The notes beneath the pieces were generated by a model. That model had not been told where the DNA came from and searched no databases. It saw only the letters and a program-made list of their open reading frames with translations. A DNA stretch of 64,000 nt, from contig CAJVYQ010000020.1 in the NCBI GenBank assembly GCA_913009825.1, positions 1 through 64,000 of the forward strand, read 5' to 3'. The position numbers and the translations under genes were made by a program. Origin of the DNA: an uncultured Deferribacteres bacterium. Its GTDB lineage: Bacteria > Zhuqueibacterota > JdFR-76 > DREG01. Shown one piece after another: positions 53,830 through 62,162 of this stretch. The number at the start of each line of letters is the position of its first letter. The stretch's first letter is position 1.

Positions 53830-53989
53830 TAGAGTCTGTCCGAATTTATCATTCCCGCATGCTTTTAGCAGGAATCCATTGCTGCCTTCGAGCAGATTGC
53901 CTGCCTGCAACAGGCAGGCGGCTTAAAGATTGCCTGCCTGTGCAGACAGGCCGGAATGACAATATTATGGTATTTTCGGACAGACACTA
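53830..53989. mobile_element. MITE-like element, family C copy 3
   Basis: Termini TAGAGTCTGTCCGAA and TTCGGACAGACACTA flank an interior with CATGCTTTTAGCAGGAATCC and three reiterations of GCCTGCCTG...CAGGC. AAAT-type direct repeats at both edges are compatible with a short target duplication. It lies in the divergent gap between gcvPB and sppA; the remaining gap holds only the two promoters. Confidence 0.8.
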
Positions 53990-54122
53990 AATAAGTTGAC
54001 GAAACGGGAGCTATACTTTTAAAAAGCACAAGACCCAAACCCAATCTGTTCAGCTTCGAACGGAATTGGGTATCCCTCAATCTTATACGGTCCACTCTCC
54101 ATCTACATATTTTCTTTTCATG

Positions 54123-54151
54123 TTGACTTTTAAGCAGAGTTTTAGTATACT
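54123..54151 (+). promoter_or_regulatory. Sigma-70 promoter for sppA
   Basis: TTGACT (54123-54128), a 17-base spacer and TATACT (54146-54151) form a near-consensus promoter 43 bases before the sppA ATG. Confidence 0.75.
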
Positions 54152-54193
54152 ATAGGCGTTTTTTTCGGTGTAACTTATTGAGAATCATTTGAT

Positions 54194-55087
54194 ATGGCTA
54201 AACGACGCGATTGGGTAATCGGCATTTTAATTTTTGCCAGTGTATTATTTGTTGTGCTCATTTTTATTGTCGGCTTTTGGGGCATTTCCGGCGACACCAC
54301 CGGTCTGGGAATCTCAGGCAATAAAATCGGCTTGGTAGAACTGCGCGGCGTGATTTACGACAGCCGTTCCATGGTGCGCAAACTGGAACGGATGCGGGAC
54401 AGTGATGCCATTCGTGCCGTGGTTTTGCGCATCAACAGTCCCGGCGGCGGCGTGGCGGCATCACAGGAAATATACGAAGCGGTTAAATCGATCCGTGAAT
54501 CCGGGAAACCCATTTTAGTTTCCATGGGCAGTGTTGCGGCATCGGGCGGCTACTATGTGGCTTGCGGCGCCGATTCCATCGTGGCCAATCCAGGTACCAC
54601 AACCGGCAGCATCGGCGTGATTTTGGAGGTACCCAATTTTAAAGGGCTGTTAGATAAAATTGGCGTAAAGTTTGAAGTAGTGAAAAGCGGCACCTTCAAA
54701 GACACCGGTTCGCCCTACCGTGATATGACAAGCCGGGAGCGAAAATATTTGCAAAGTTACATCGATGATGCATTCGGACAGTTTGTCGGTGTGGTGGCCG
54801 AAAACAGAAGATTGACCAAGAAAGCAGTGCTGTCTTTTGCCGACGGGCGGATTTTTACCGGCAAACAGGCCATTAAATTGGGCCTGGTTGACCGGTTGGG
54901 TGATTACGGTACCGCTATCCGGCTGGCAGCTAAAATGGCCGGTATAAAAGGCAAACCCAAAACTTATCGCTTCCCCAAAAAGAAATTCACCATTTTTAAT
55001 ATCCTTCTGGGTGATTTGTCCGAAATCAAAACTAAAATAGAATCTGTTCCTGCTTTGAAATATCAGTACAAGATGGGAACCTTTTAG
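54194..55087 (+). CDS. sppA: Signal peptide peptidase SppA (short form)
   Basis: The 297-residue protein has one N-terminal membrane anchor (about 8-30) and a single S49 peptidase domain. VVLRINSPGGGVAASQEIYEAVKSIRESGKPILVSMGSVAASGGYYVACGAD holds the nucleophile Ser in the SVAASGGYY motif, and VVKSGTFKDTGSPYRDMTSRER holds the general-base Lys. SppA degrades signal peptides left in the inner membrane. The length fits the half-size, homo-octameric form. It is followed by the HU-like gene after 30 bases, so the two are probably cotranscribed from the promoter at 54123. Confidence 0.94.
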   Translation: MAKRRDWVIGILIFASVLFVVLIFIVGFWGISGDTTGLGISGNKIGLVELRGVIYDSRSMVRKLERMRDSDAIRAVVLRINSPGGGVAASQEIYEAVKSIRESGKPILVSMGSVAASGGYYVACGADSIVANPGTTTGSIGVILEVPNFKGLLDKIGVKFEVVKSGTFKDTGSPYRDMTSRERKYLQSYIDDAFGQFVGVVAENRRLTKKAVLSFADGRIFTGKQAIKLGLVDRLGDYGTAIRLAAKMAGIKGKPKTYRFPKKKFTIFNILLGDLSEIKTKIESVPALKYQYKMGTF

Positions 55088-55117
55088 AAATAGGGATGCT
55101 CTGAAAAGGAGGTTGCT

Positions 55118-55411
55118 TTGAATAAAGCGGATCTTGTCGATATTATTTCCGAAGGAACCGGCTTGACCAAACTTGAAACCGGCACGGTGATCGATGCTTT
55201 TCTGGCGACAGTAAGTTATGCACTGGCTTCCGGCGAGCGGGTTGAATTGAGACGGTTCGGCACATTCAGTTTAAAAGACCGCAAAGCGAAAATCGGGCGT
55301 AATCCAAAAACCGGTGTGGTGGTGCCTATCCCGGCCAGAAAAATGCCCCATTTTAAACCGTCCCCCGAATTAAGAAAATATGCGGAAGAAAAACAGGGCG
55401 GAGAGAACTGA
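55118..55411 (+). CDS. HU/IHF family DNA-binding protein
   Basis: The 97-residue protein has NKADLVDIISEGTGLTKLETGTVIDAFL at the N-terminal helices, VELRRFGTFSLKDRKAKIGRNPKTGVVVPIPARKMPHFKPSPELR through the DNA-binding arm (FGTF and GRNPKTG), and an acidic tail. HU/IHF proteins bend DNA and shape the nucleoid. The start codon is TTG, supported by an excellent AAAAGGAGG. The short C-terminal extension after the last helix is typical of FCB-group members. Confidence 0.93.
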   Translation: MNKADLVDIISEGTGLTKLETGTVIDAFLATVSYALASGERVELRRFGTFSLKDRKAKIGRNPKTGVVVPIPARKMPHFKPSPELRKYAEEKQGGEN

Positions 55412-55500
55412 AATAAAACAGAAACGACCCCGAATAATTCAGATCAAAAACAGATTTTGTTATTGCTGCATCATTCATAATCAGAAAGGAGAACTGCAAA

Positions 55501-55596
55501 TTGCCTTGTGGTAAAAAGAGAAAACGACACAAAATTGCGACACATAAGAGAAAAAAACGGCTGCGTAAAGATCGACATAAGAAAAAAGTCAGATAA
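55501..55596 (+). CDS. Small basic AURKAIP1/COX24-domain protein
   Basis: This gene is too short for the ORF track. A TTG start with AAAGGAGAAC just upstream opens a 31-residue, extremely basic peptide that reads LPCGKKRKRHKIATHKRKKR and ends RKDRHKKKVR. This is the conserved pattern of the AURKAIP1/COX24 domain proteins in FCB-group bacteria (GKKRKRHKIxTHKRKKR), thought to be a small ribosome-associated (mS38-like) protein. It follows the HU-like gene after 89 bases and precedes the terminator at 55769. The Cys at position 3 replaces the usual Ser. Use of TTG twice in a row in this operon is notable. Confidence 0.85.
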   Translation: MPCGKKRKRHKIATHKRKKRLRKDRHKKKVR

Positions 55597-55694
55597 TCTA
55601 TTAAAATAGATCCCCCTGCCGTTCAGGGATTAAAAAATGTGCGTAAAAACAAAAAACATGTTTCTATTCGGCATTAAATTGTATGATTGCACGC

Positions 55695-55765
55695 ATTCTG
55701 CTGAGACGCAGGGCGTGGCAACGTCTTGCCTGATACAGGCCGGATAGTCACGGTGAAATTTAAAA
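55695..55765. other. Short GC-rich hairpin between genes
   Basis: GCAGGGCGT and ACGTCTTGC pair (with G-U wobbles) around GGCA, near 55716-55740. It may be a transcribed structure or a repeat fragment; no RNA family is recognised. Confidence 0.3.
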
Positions 55766-55768
55766 CAA

Positions 55769-55801
55769 AAAAACTCCCTTTTCCCGACAGGGAGTTTTTT
55801 A
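55769..55801 (+). terminator. Rho-independent terminator
   Basis: AAAACTCCCTTTT and the complementary GGGAGTTTTTT form a stem-loop with a T run, after the small basic protein gene and 12 bases before the next kinase gene. Confidence 0.85.
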
Positions 55802-55812
55802 TTGGTTGAGAT

Positions 55813-57990
55813 ATGGTTTATCCCATAAAAAAAATTTTAGTGATTGATGACGACAGAAGTCTTCATGATTTGTGCCGTGCCATTTTAACCCGGTATGATT
55901 ATATCTGTATCTCCGCTTTCAACGGGGAGGAAGGATTGGAGAAAATCAGGGACGAGAACCCGGATCTGATTTTGTTGGACTGGGTGATGCCCGGCATGAA
56001 CGGTTTGCAGGTTTTTGAGAAAATTCTGGAAGACGAATCTTTTTTGCCATTCCGGGAGATTCCGGTAATCATGCTTTCGGCCGTGCCCAAGGATGAGGAG
56101 CAGAAAAATGATCTGCTGAACAAAGGGATCTCCGCCTATCTTAACAAGCCGTTCGGTTTGAATGAACTGGTCAATGTGATTCAAAATGTGCTGATCACTA
56201 ATGAAGTGAAATTGAAGAATGTGAAACTTCAGAAAGAGATCACCCGGGCTAAACAGTATCTGGAAAGAATTATCGACCATGCGCCCCTCGGTATTCTGGC
56301 CGTTGACAAGCAAGGCAACATTTTACGCACCAATAAATTTTTTGCCCTCATGATGGGGATCGATCATCCCCGAGATCTGATCGAGCAAAATGTGCTGGAT
56401 CCTTATTTGCTGAACCGTGTTGAAATCAGGGATCATTTTAAACAGGCTGTTGAGTCGGGTAAATGCGGTTCCATTCCGGCAATCGACATCCGAAATTTAG
56501 CCGGCCGGAATATCCGTGCGAATATTCAGTATGTGCCTCTTCGTGACGATGCAGGTGAAATCACCGATGTGCTGTCCATCTGGGAAGATGTTACAGAGGT
56601 AGAAAAAAAGGCCTACGAACTAAGCATCCTGCGCCAAATCAGCGAAGCTATGCAGAGTGTGCTGGATGTGGATATTTTGCTGAATCTGATTTTGACCAGT
56701 ATTACCGCCGGCTGCGCGCTGGGATTCAGCCGGGCAATCATTTTTATGATTAACGAACAGGCCGGCGTGTTGGGAGGCCGTATGGGAGTAGGACCCATTT
56801 CGGCGGAGGCGGCTTATCATATTTGGGGTGAATTGGCCAAGGATCATTCCAACCTCGAAGCGTTTTTGTCCAGATTTGGGAAAAAATCGCCCAACCAGGA
56901 TGACCCTTTCAATCAAGAGATTCAGAAATTATTTGTTAGCCTGGAGGATGAAAATAATATTCTCATCCAAACCATCCACCATCAAAAAAGTTACTGGATC
57001 AAAGATTATAACCAGTTGCTTGCCCAGGATATAACTCTTACAAGTGAAATGATCGACTTTTTTCAACCGGAGGAATTTGTTACGGTTCCTCTAATTTCCA
57101 AAAACGGGGCGGTTGGCGTCGTAGTTGCCGACAACAAATACAGCAGCGTGCCTCTGCGGGATGACCAGGTTTCTTTGCTAAAACTGCTGGCGAGTCATGC
57201 AGCACTGGCGTTGGAAAATGCAGAAGCGTACCGCAAGCTGGAAGTTAAAGTGCAGGAACTTGCCGAAACCCTGGATGTGCTGCGTACCACACAAGATAAA
57301 TTGGTTCGATCCGAGCAGTTGGCAACTATTGGGAAAATGGCCGCCCACGTGGCGCATGAAATTCGCAATCCGTTAACGGCCATCGGTGGTTTTGCCAAGT
57401 CCATAAAAAAATCGCCCGGGGACAGCGGTCAGGTGGCGCTTGGCGTGAAAATCATCGAATCGGAAGTGCACCGGCTGGAGAAAATTCTGAAAAGCGTGCT
57501 GGATTTTACCAGAATACCCGAACCTTTTCTCCGCAAAAAACAGATTAATAATGTGATGCGGGATGTGGTCGCTCTGCAGCAGCCTCTTTTAAATGAAAAG
57601 ATTCGGTTGCATCTCCATCTTGATGAAAATCTGCCGCTGTTTTATTTTGACGACGAACAGATCAAACAAGTTATGGTCAATGTTTTGGCCAACAGTATCG
57701 CTTCCATTCCCGGGGAGGGAAAAATTGAAATATGCACATTTATCCGTGATGAAATGATGGTGATTGAAATCAGTGATACCGGTGTCGGCATCTCCAAAGA
57801 AAACCTGGAGAATATTTTCAACCCCTTTTTTACCACCCGTTCGGGCGGCACCGGTCTGGGTCTGGCGGTTACGCAGCGTATCCTGGAAGAGCATGGCGGC
57901 AAAATTGAAGTGGAAAGTAAGCCGAACGAAGGTTCCACTTTTCGCCTGATTTTGCCGTTGGTATTTGAGATAAACGAAAACAAGGGTTGA
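55813..57990 (+). CDS. REC-PAS-GAF histidine kinase
   Basis: The 725-residue soluble kinase opens with a receiver (ILVIDDDRSLHDLCRAIL, LILLDWVMPGMNG, AYLNKPFG), then PAS (IIDHAPLGILAVDKQGNILRTNKFFALMMGI), a GAF domain (about 275-480; ISEAMQSVLDVDILLNLIL ... FVTVPLISKNGAVGVVVADN), HisKA (TIGKMAAHVAHEIRNPLTAIGGF) and HATPase ([54 protein letters not shown]). Its receiver is close in layout to the one at 45102 (DDD, NG, PFG, VENVL-like end), so the two kinases may be related. It has no partner regulator next door and is probably transcribed alone from a start close to the terminator. Confidence 0.93.
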   Translation: MVYPIKKILVIDDDRSLHDLCRAILTRYDYICISAFNGEEGLEKIRDENPDLILLDWVMPGMNGLQVFEKILEDESFLPFREIPVIMLSAVPKDEEQKNDLLNKGISAYLNKPFGLNELVNVIQNVLITNEVKLKNVKLQKEITRAKQYLERIIDHAPLGILAVDKQGNILRTNKFFALMMGIDHPRDLIEQNVLDPYLLNRVEIRDHFKQAVESGKCGSIPAIDIRNLAGRNIRANIQYVPLRDDAGEITDVLSIWEDVTEVEKKAYELSILRQISEAMQSVLDVDILLNLILTSITAGCALGFSRAIIFMINEQAGVLGGRMGVGPISAEAAYHIWGELAKDHSNLEAFLSRFGKKSPNQDDPFNQEIQKLFVSLEDENNILIQTIHHQKSYWIKDYNQLLAQDITLTSEMIDFFQPEEFVTVPLISKNGAVGVVVADNKYSSVPLRDDQVSLLKLLASHAALALENAEAYRKLEVKVQELAETLDVLRTTQDKLVRSEQLATIGKMAAHVAHEIRNPLTAIGGFAKSIKKSPGDSGQVALGVKIIESEVHRLEKILKSVLDFTRIPEPFLRKKQINNVMRDVVALQQPLLNEKIRLHLHLDENLPLFYFDDEQIKQVMVNVLANSIASIPGEGKIEICTFIRDEMMVIEISDTGVGISKENLENIFNPFFTTRSGGTGLGLAVTQRILEEHGGKIEVESKPNEGSTFRLILPLVFEINENKG

Positions 57991-58151
57991 TGGCAGCGGA
58001 TGTGATTGGTTACATTTTTGTTTGTATCATGGAAAAACTGCGGAAGAATTTTTTTGACAGAGTTATTTATATTTTTTAGCCTTAAAAATTTAGAGCCGCG
58101 AAAGCTCAAAGGCGTAAAGTAAAAAATAAAAGGGAAATAAGTTTTATGAGT

Positions 58152-58305
58152 TAACTATTCGAGTATGCTTATTGTTTGATGAGCAGGTAGTCTTCAACTG
58201 AGTTTATCCCGAGCTTGATAAGGGTTAGGGCTGGTCTTGAAAGCCGTGCTGTGCAGCGTCGAAGCGTGATTACAGCTAATGCATGGAGCATGCCTGAGTA
58301 GTTAC
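58152..58305. mobile_element. MITE-like element, family A copy 5
   Basis: The ends are TAACTATTCGAGTATGC and GCATGCCTGAGTAGTTA. The interior, read backwards, matches family A copy 1 (TTAGCTG..ATCACGCTTCGA). It sits 48 bases upstream of xseA, in a gap that otherwise shows only AT-rich sequence. Confidence 0.75.
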
Positions 58306-58352
58306 TTTTAGAATTTATAAATGATACGGTTTAGATAAAGAGCAGAAATAGA

Positions 58353-59582
58353 ATGGGTTTACCGCTGGAAAACGCACCACAGAAACGTATCTATTCCATC
58401 TCGGAAATAACCCGGGAGATCAAACAGATTCTGGAATCCGCTTTTCCGCCAATCTGGCTGGAAGGGGAGATCTCCAATTTCAAAAGGCACTCGTCCGGTC
58501 ACCTTTATTTTGTGCTGAAAGATGAAAAAGCCCAGATCCCTGCTGTGATGTGGCGCAGCTATAATTCGCGTCTCTTTTTCACTCCCCGGGACGGTATAAA
58601 AGTACTTGCCAACGGCAATATTACTGTTTATGAAAGACGGGGAACCTACCAATTTGAAGTGGTTCAATTACAGCCGGCCGGCATTGGTGAACTGCAGTTG
58701 GCGTTTGAACAACTGAAACAGAAACTTCGGGAGGAAGGCTTGTTTGCACCGGAGCGAAAAAAGCCGGTTCCCCCGTATCCGGAAAGAATCGGTATTGTTA
58801 CCTCGCCGACGGGAGCAGCTCTACAGGACATGCTTAGTGTTTTTGGCCGAAGATTTCCGGGCATTCAGTTGATTCTGGCGCCGGTGCGGGTGCAGGGCGA
58901 AGGCGCTGCCGAAGAGATTGCCAGGGCAATTACGGATTTCAATGAATACGGCGAAGTCGATCTGCTTATTATTGGGCGAGGCGGCGGTTCCCTGGAAGAT
59001 CTGTGGCCGTTCAATGAAGAGATGGTTGCCCGTGCTATTTTCGCTTCGGAAATCCCGGTTATTTCTGCGGTAGGGCACGAAGTTGATTTTAGTATTTCCG
59101 ATTTTGTCGCTGATCTGCGTGCGCCCACACCGTCGGCCGCGGCGGAATTAGCGGTAAAAAATAAAACGGAACTGCGGGAATATTTCCGGAGCAGCATTGC
59201 GGGAATGTACCGCGATATTCGCGAGCAGATTTCCTATTATATAGAAAAAGTCGATCATTTGCAGAACAGCTACGCGTTGAAAAGGCCGTCCGACGTAATC
59301 AGGCAATATCAGCAAAGATTGGATGAACTGACCAAAAGCATGGAATTGCAGTATCAGTATCTTATGGATTCCCGTAAACAGCAAATTAACAGTCTGCACA
59401 AACAGTTGATTTCACTGAGTCCGCAATCCATTTTGAACCGCGGCTACTCCCTCTGCTTTCGGGAAGAAGACGGCAAATTAGTTAAAACTTCTGCCGATGT
59501 ACAGGTTGCGGATAAAATCCGTGTGCAGTTTCACCGGGGACAGATCAAAGGAAAAGTAGATGAGATTCTTCCCGGTGATTGA
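58353..59582 (+). CDS. xseA: Exodeoxyribonuclease VII large subunit
   Basis: The 409-residue protein has an N-terminal OB-fold (WLEGEISNFKRHSSGHLYFVLKDEKAQIPAVMWR) and a catalytic domain with RIGIVTSPTGAALQDML, APVRVQGEGAAEEI, LLIIGRGGGSLEDLWPFNEE (conserved GRGGGSxEDLWxFNxE) and SAVGHEVDFSISDFVADLRAPTPSAAAEL. A coiled-coil region follows and the end is LSPQSILNRGYSLCF. The length is normal. ExoVII degrades single-stranded DNA to oligonucleotides. The small subunit gene follows. Confidence 0.96.
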   Translation: MGLPLENAPQKRIYSISEITREIKQILESAFPPIWLEGEISNFKRHSSGHLYFVLKDEKAQIPAVMWRSYNSRLFFTPRDGIKVLANGNITVYERRGTYQFEVVQLQPAGIGELQLAFEQLKQKLREEGLFAPERKKPVPPYPERIGIVTSPTGAALQDMLSVFGRRFPGIQLILAPVRVQGEGAAEEIARAITDFNEYGEVDLLIIGRGGGSLEDLWPFNEEMVARAIFASEIPVISAVGHEVDFSISDFVADLRAPTPSAAAELAVKNKTELREYFRSSIAGMYRDIREQISYYIEKVDHLQNSYALKRPSDVIRQYQQRLDELTKSMELQYQYLMDSRKQQINSLHKQLISLSPQSILNRGYSLCFREEDGKLVKTSADVQVADKIRVQFHRGQIKGKVDEILPGD

Positions 59583-59681
59583 TGTTTAACGGCTCCATGT
59601 CCGGGCGGGAGTTGAACTCCTGCCCGACGAAATCCAGAGGTTGAGAAGATATTTTTTTTACTATAAATTCAATGGAGAGAA

Positions 59682-59900
59682 ATGAAGCAAAAATCATTTG
59701 AAGAAGCCATACAACGCCTGGAAAAAATTGTTGCGGAGTTGGAATCCGGCGAAATCCCTCTCGAGGAATCTATCAAACTGTTTGAAGAGGGAATGGGCCT
59801 GGCAAAATTCTGCATGGATAAACTGAATCAGGCGGAAAAAAAACTGATGAAATTGACCAAAAAGGGAGAAGACGGCTTTCAGTTGGAACTACTTCCCTGA
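59682..59900 (+). CDS. xseB: Exodeoxyribonuclease VII small subunit
   Basis: The 72-residue helical hairpin protein contains SFEEAIQRLEKIVAELESGEIPLEESIKLFEEGMGLAKFC, the full XseB signature. It binds several copies per large subunit. GGAGAG just before the ATG is a good ribosome site. The gap to xseA is 99 bases. Confidence 0.96.
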   Translation: MKQKSFEEAIQRLEKIVAELESGEIPLEESIKLFEEGMGLAKFCMDKLNQAEKKLMKLTKKGEDGFQLELLP

Positions 59901-59981
59901 TCGCCTCGGTTCGATTAAAGGTTGCCTTAAGCAGGTAAAAGTGAGATTTTACCGGGAACTATAAAACAGTTGAAAGATATC

Positions 59982-61910
59982 ATGTCCGATTCAATTCTGC
60001 AAAAAGTGAATTATCCCAAAGATTTAAAGAACCTGTCCATCGATCAATTGAACCAACTGACGGATGAATTACGCCACTATCTTCTGGATGTTGTTTCTAC
60101 GGTAGGCGGTCATCTTGCCCCCGGTTTGGGTGTGGTAGAATTAACCGTGGCGCTTCATTATGTGTTTAACACTCCGCAAGATAAGATTGTCTGGGATGTG
60201 GGACACCAGGCGTACATTCATAAAATTTTAACCGGCAGAAAAGACCGGTTTCCTACCATTCGTCAGTTAGACGGCATCAGCGGGTTCCCTAAAATTGACG
60301 AGAGCGAGTACGACACGTTCGGCGTCGGTCATGCCAGCACCTCCATCTCTGCTGCTCTGGGTATGGCGTGCGCCAGAGATCATTTTCAGGAAGATTACAA
60401 GGTCATTGCTGTTATCGGTGATGGCGCTATGACCGGCGGAATTGCTTTTGAAGGACTTAACAACGCCGGCATGCTCAAAAAAGACCTCATTGTTATTTTA
60501 AATGATAACAAAATGTCCATTTCCCCCAATGTGGGCGCCCTGGCGCAATATCTCACTTCCATCATAACCGCACCCAGCTACAATAAACTGAAAGATGATA
60601 TCTGGGAACTGACCGGAAGACTGGACAAACTTGGCAATAAAATCCGTGCCAGCGTTGGGCGAATCCAGAAAGCGCTCAAGTCGGTTCTGGTGCCGGGCGT
60701 TGTTTTTGAGAGACTGGGTTTCCGTTATTTTGGACCTGTCGACGGCCACAATCTGACTATGCTGATCAGAATTCTGAACCAGATCAAAAACCGGAAAGGA
60801 CCGATCCTGGTTCATATTCTGACAAAAAAAGGGAAAGGGTACCTGCCGGCGGAAAATAATGCCAGCATTTTTCACGGACTCGGCGCCTTCGATCAGGCAA
60901 CCGGAACCGTGAAAAAAAAATCCAAGTCGCCGTCTTATACGGAAGTCTTTGGCAAAACCATCTTAGCATTGGCGCAAAAAGATAAACGGATTGTTGGAAT
61001 CACGGCGGCTATGGCGGACGGAACGGGATTGATCCATTTACGCCGTGAGTTGCCGGATCAGTTTTATGATGTGGGAATTGCCGAACAACATGCAGTTACC
61101 TTTGCCTGCGGTCTGGCGCTGCAGGGGATGAAACCGGTTGTGGCCATCTATTCCACATTTTTGCAAAGAGCGTTCGATCAGTTGATTCACGATGTAGGCA
61201 TTCAAAAAATTCCCCTTGTTTTTGCTCTTGACCGCGCCGGTCTGGTTGGCGGGGACGGCGCTACGCACCACGGCGCTTTCGACCTGAGCTACCTGCGTTT
61301 GATTCCCAACTTTGTAGTAATGGCGCCCAAGGATGAACCGGAGCTACAGGATATGCTGCAAACCGCCATCCAATATAATGAAGGTCCTGTCGCAATTCGC
61401 TATCCACGCGGCACTGGGAGGGGTTCGCCTATGAAATCCGATTTTAAAACCATCCCCATCGGAGAGAGTGAAACGCTGCGTTCCGGCGTGGACATTGCGC
61501 TGCTTGGCGTGGGAAAGTCTGTGTTTACTTTGAACCGGGTGGCCGATCTGTTGGCGCCGGAACAGATCTCGGCCCGGGTGGAAAATATGCGTTTCATCAA
61601 ACCGTTGGATAAAGAAAAATTGTCCGATCTGGCGGAACGGTTTTCTCTGTTAGTAACGCTGGAAGACAATACGTTGCAGGGTGGTTTCGGCAGCGCAGTG
61701 CGGGAATTTTTGGGAACCATGCAAAAAGCAAAAGTGAAAATTGTTTCATTCGGTTTGCCGGATCAATTTGTTGATCATGGCAGCGTGGATTTGTTACAGC
61801 AAAGATTGGAATTGACTCCGGAAAAATTGGCAGAGAAAATCGGTAGATTATTTCGCTTTGATGAAATTAAACCGGTGGTCGGTATGGAAGTGTCTGGAAT
61901 GAATCATTAA
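59982..61910 (+). CDS. dxs: 1-deoxy-D-xylulose-5-phosphate synthase
   Basis: The 642-residue thiamine diphosphate enzyme has DVVSTVGGHLAPGLGVVELTVALHYVF (conserved GGHL), WDVGHQAYIHKILTGR, FGVGHASTSISAALGMA, the TPP motif GDGAMTGGIAFEGLNNAG ending in LNDN, and YFGPVDGHN in the N-terminal half. The transketolase C-half has FYDVGIAEQHAVTFACGLA and LDRAGLVGGDGATHHGAFDLSYL. It makes DXP for isoprenoid synthesis by the MEP pathway. I choose the ATG at 59982 over the track's TTG. xseA-xseB-dxs...nadK is a common order, so the operon is conserved. Confidence 0.96.
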   Translation: MSDSILQKVNYPKDLKNLSIDQLNQLTDELRHYLLDVVSTVGGHLAPGLGVVELTVALHYVFNTPQDKIVWDVGHQAYIHKILTGRKDRFPTIRQLDGISGFPKIDESEYDTFGVGHASTSISAALGMACARDHFQEDYKVIAVIGDGAMTGGIAFEGLNNAGMLKKDLIVILNDNKMSISPNVGALAQYLTSIITAPSYNKLKDDIWELTGRLDKLGNKIRASVGRIQKALKSVLVPGVVFERLGFRYFGPVDGHNLTMLIRILNQIKNRKGPILVHILTKKGKGYLPAENNASIFHGLGAFDQATGTVKKKSKSPSYTEVFGKTILALAQKDKRIVGITAAMADGTGLIHLRRELPDQFYDVGIAEQHAVTFACGLALQGMKPVVAIYSTFLQRAFDQLIHDVGIQKIPLVFALDRAGLVGGDGATHHGAFDLSYLRLIPNFVVMAPKDEPELQDMLQTAIQYNEGPVAIRYPRGTGRGSPMKSDFKTIPIGESETLRSGVDIALLGVGKSVFTLNRVADLLAPEQISARVENMRFIKPLDKEKLSDLAERFSLLVTLEDNTLQGGFGSAVREFLGTMQKAKVKIVSFGLPDQFVDHGSVDLLQQRLELTPEKLAEKIGRLFRFDEIKPVVGMEVSGMNH

Positions 61911-62009
61911 AAATAAACAACAATATTGTATGGTTATTATAGTACGAGTGTTCTGTAAAAACGTCTCATTAACTAATGATTTTGAAGATTAATGAAAATT
62001 AACTAATAT

Positions 62010-62141
62010 CTGAATTGAGCGATTCTCATGTCATTTAGGAGAAATCTTTTTAAATCTTAGCAATAAACTAACAAGATTCCTACTGAATGACATCTCACTC
62101 TTTGGGTGGTTGTCTCAAGTACAGAATCGCTCAATTTAGGT
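62010..62141. mobile_element. MITE-like element, family B copy 5
   Basis: The ends are CTGAATTGAGCGATTCT and AGAATCGCTCAATTTAGGT. The interior shares ACAAGATTCCTACTGAATGACAT with the copies at 22110 and 37070. It lies directly upstream of the chelatase-like gene, whose start is 21 bases away. Confidence 0.85.
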
Positions 62142-62162
62142 AATAAATGGAGACATTAAAGT

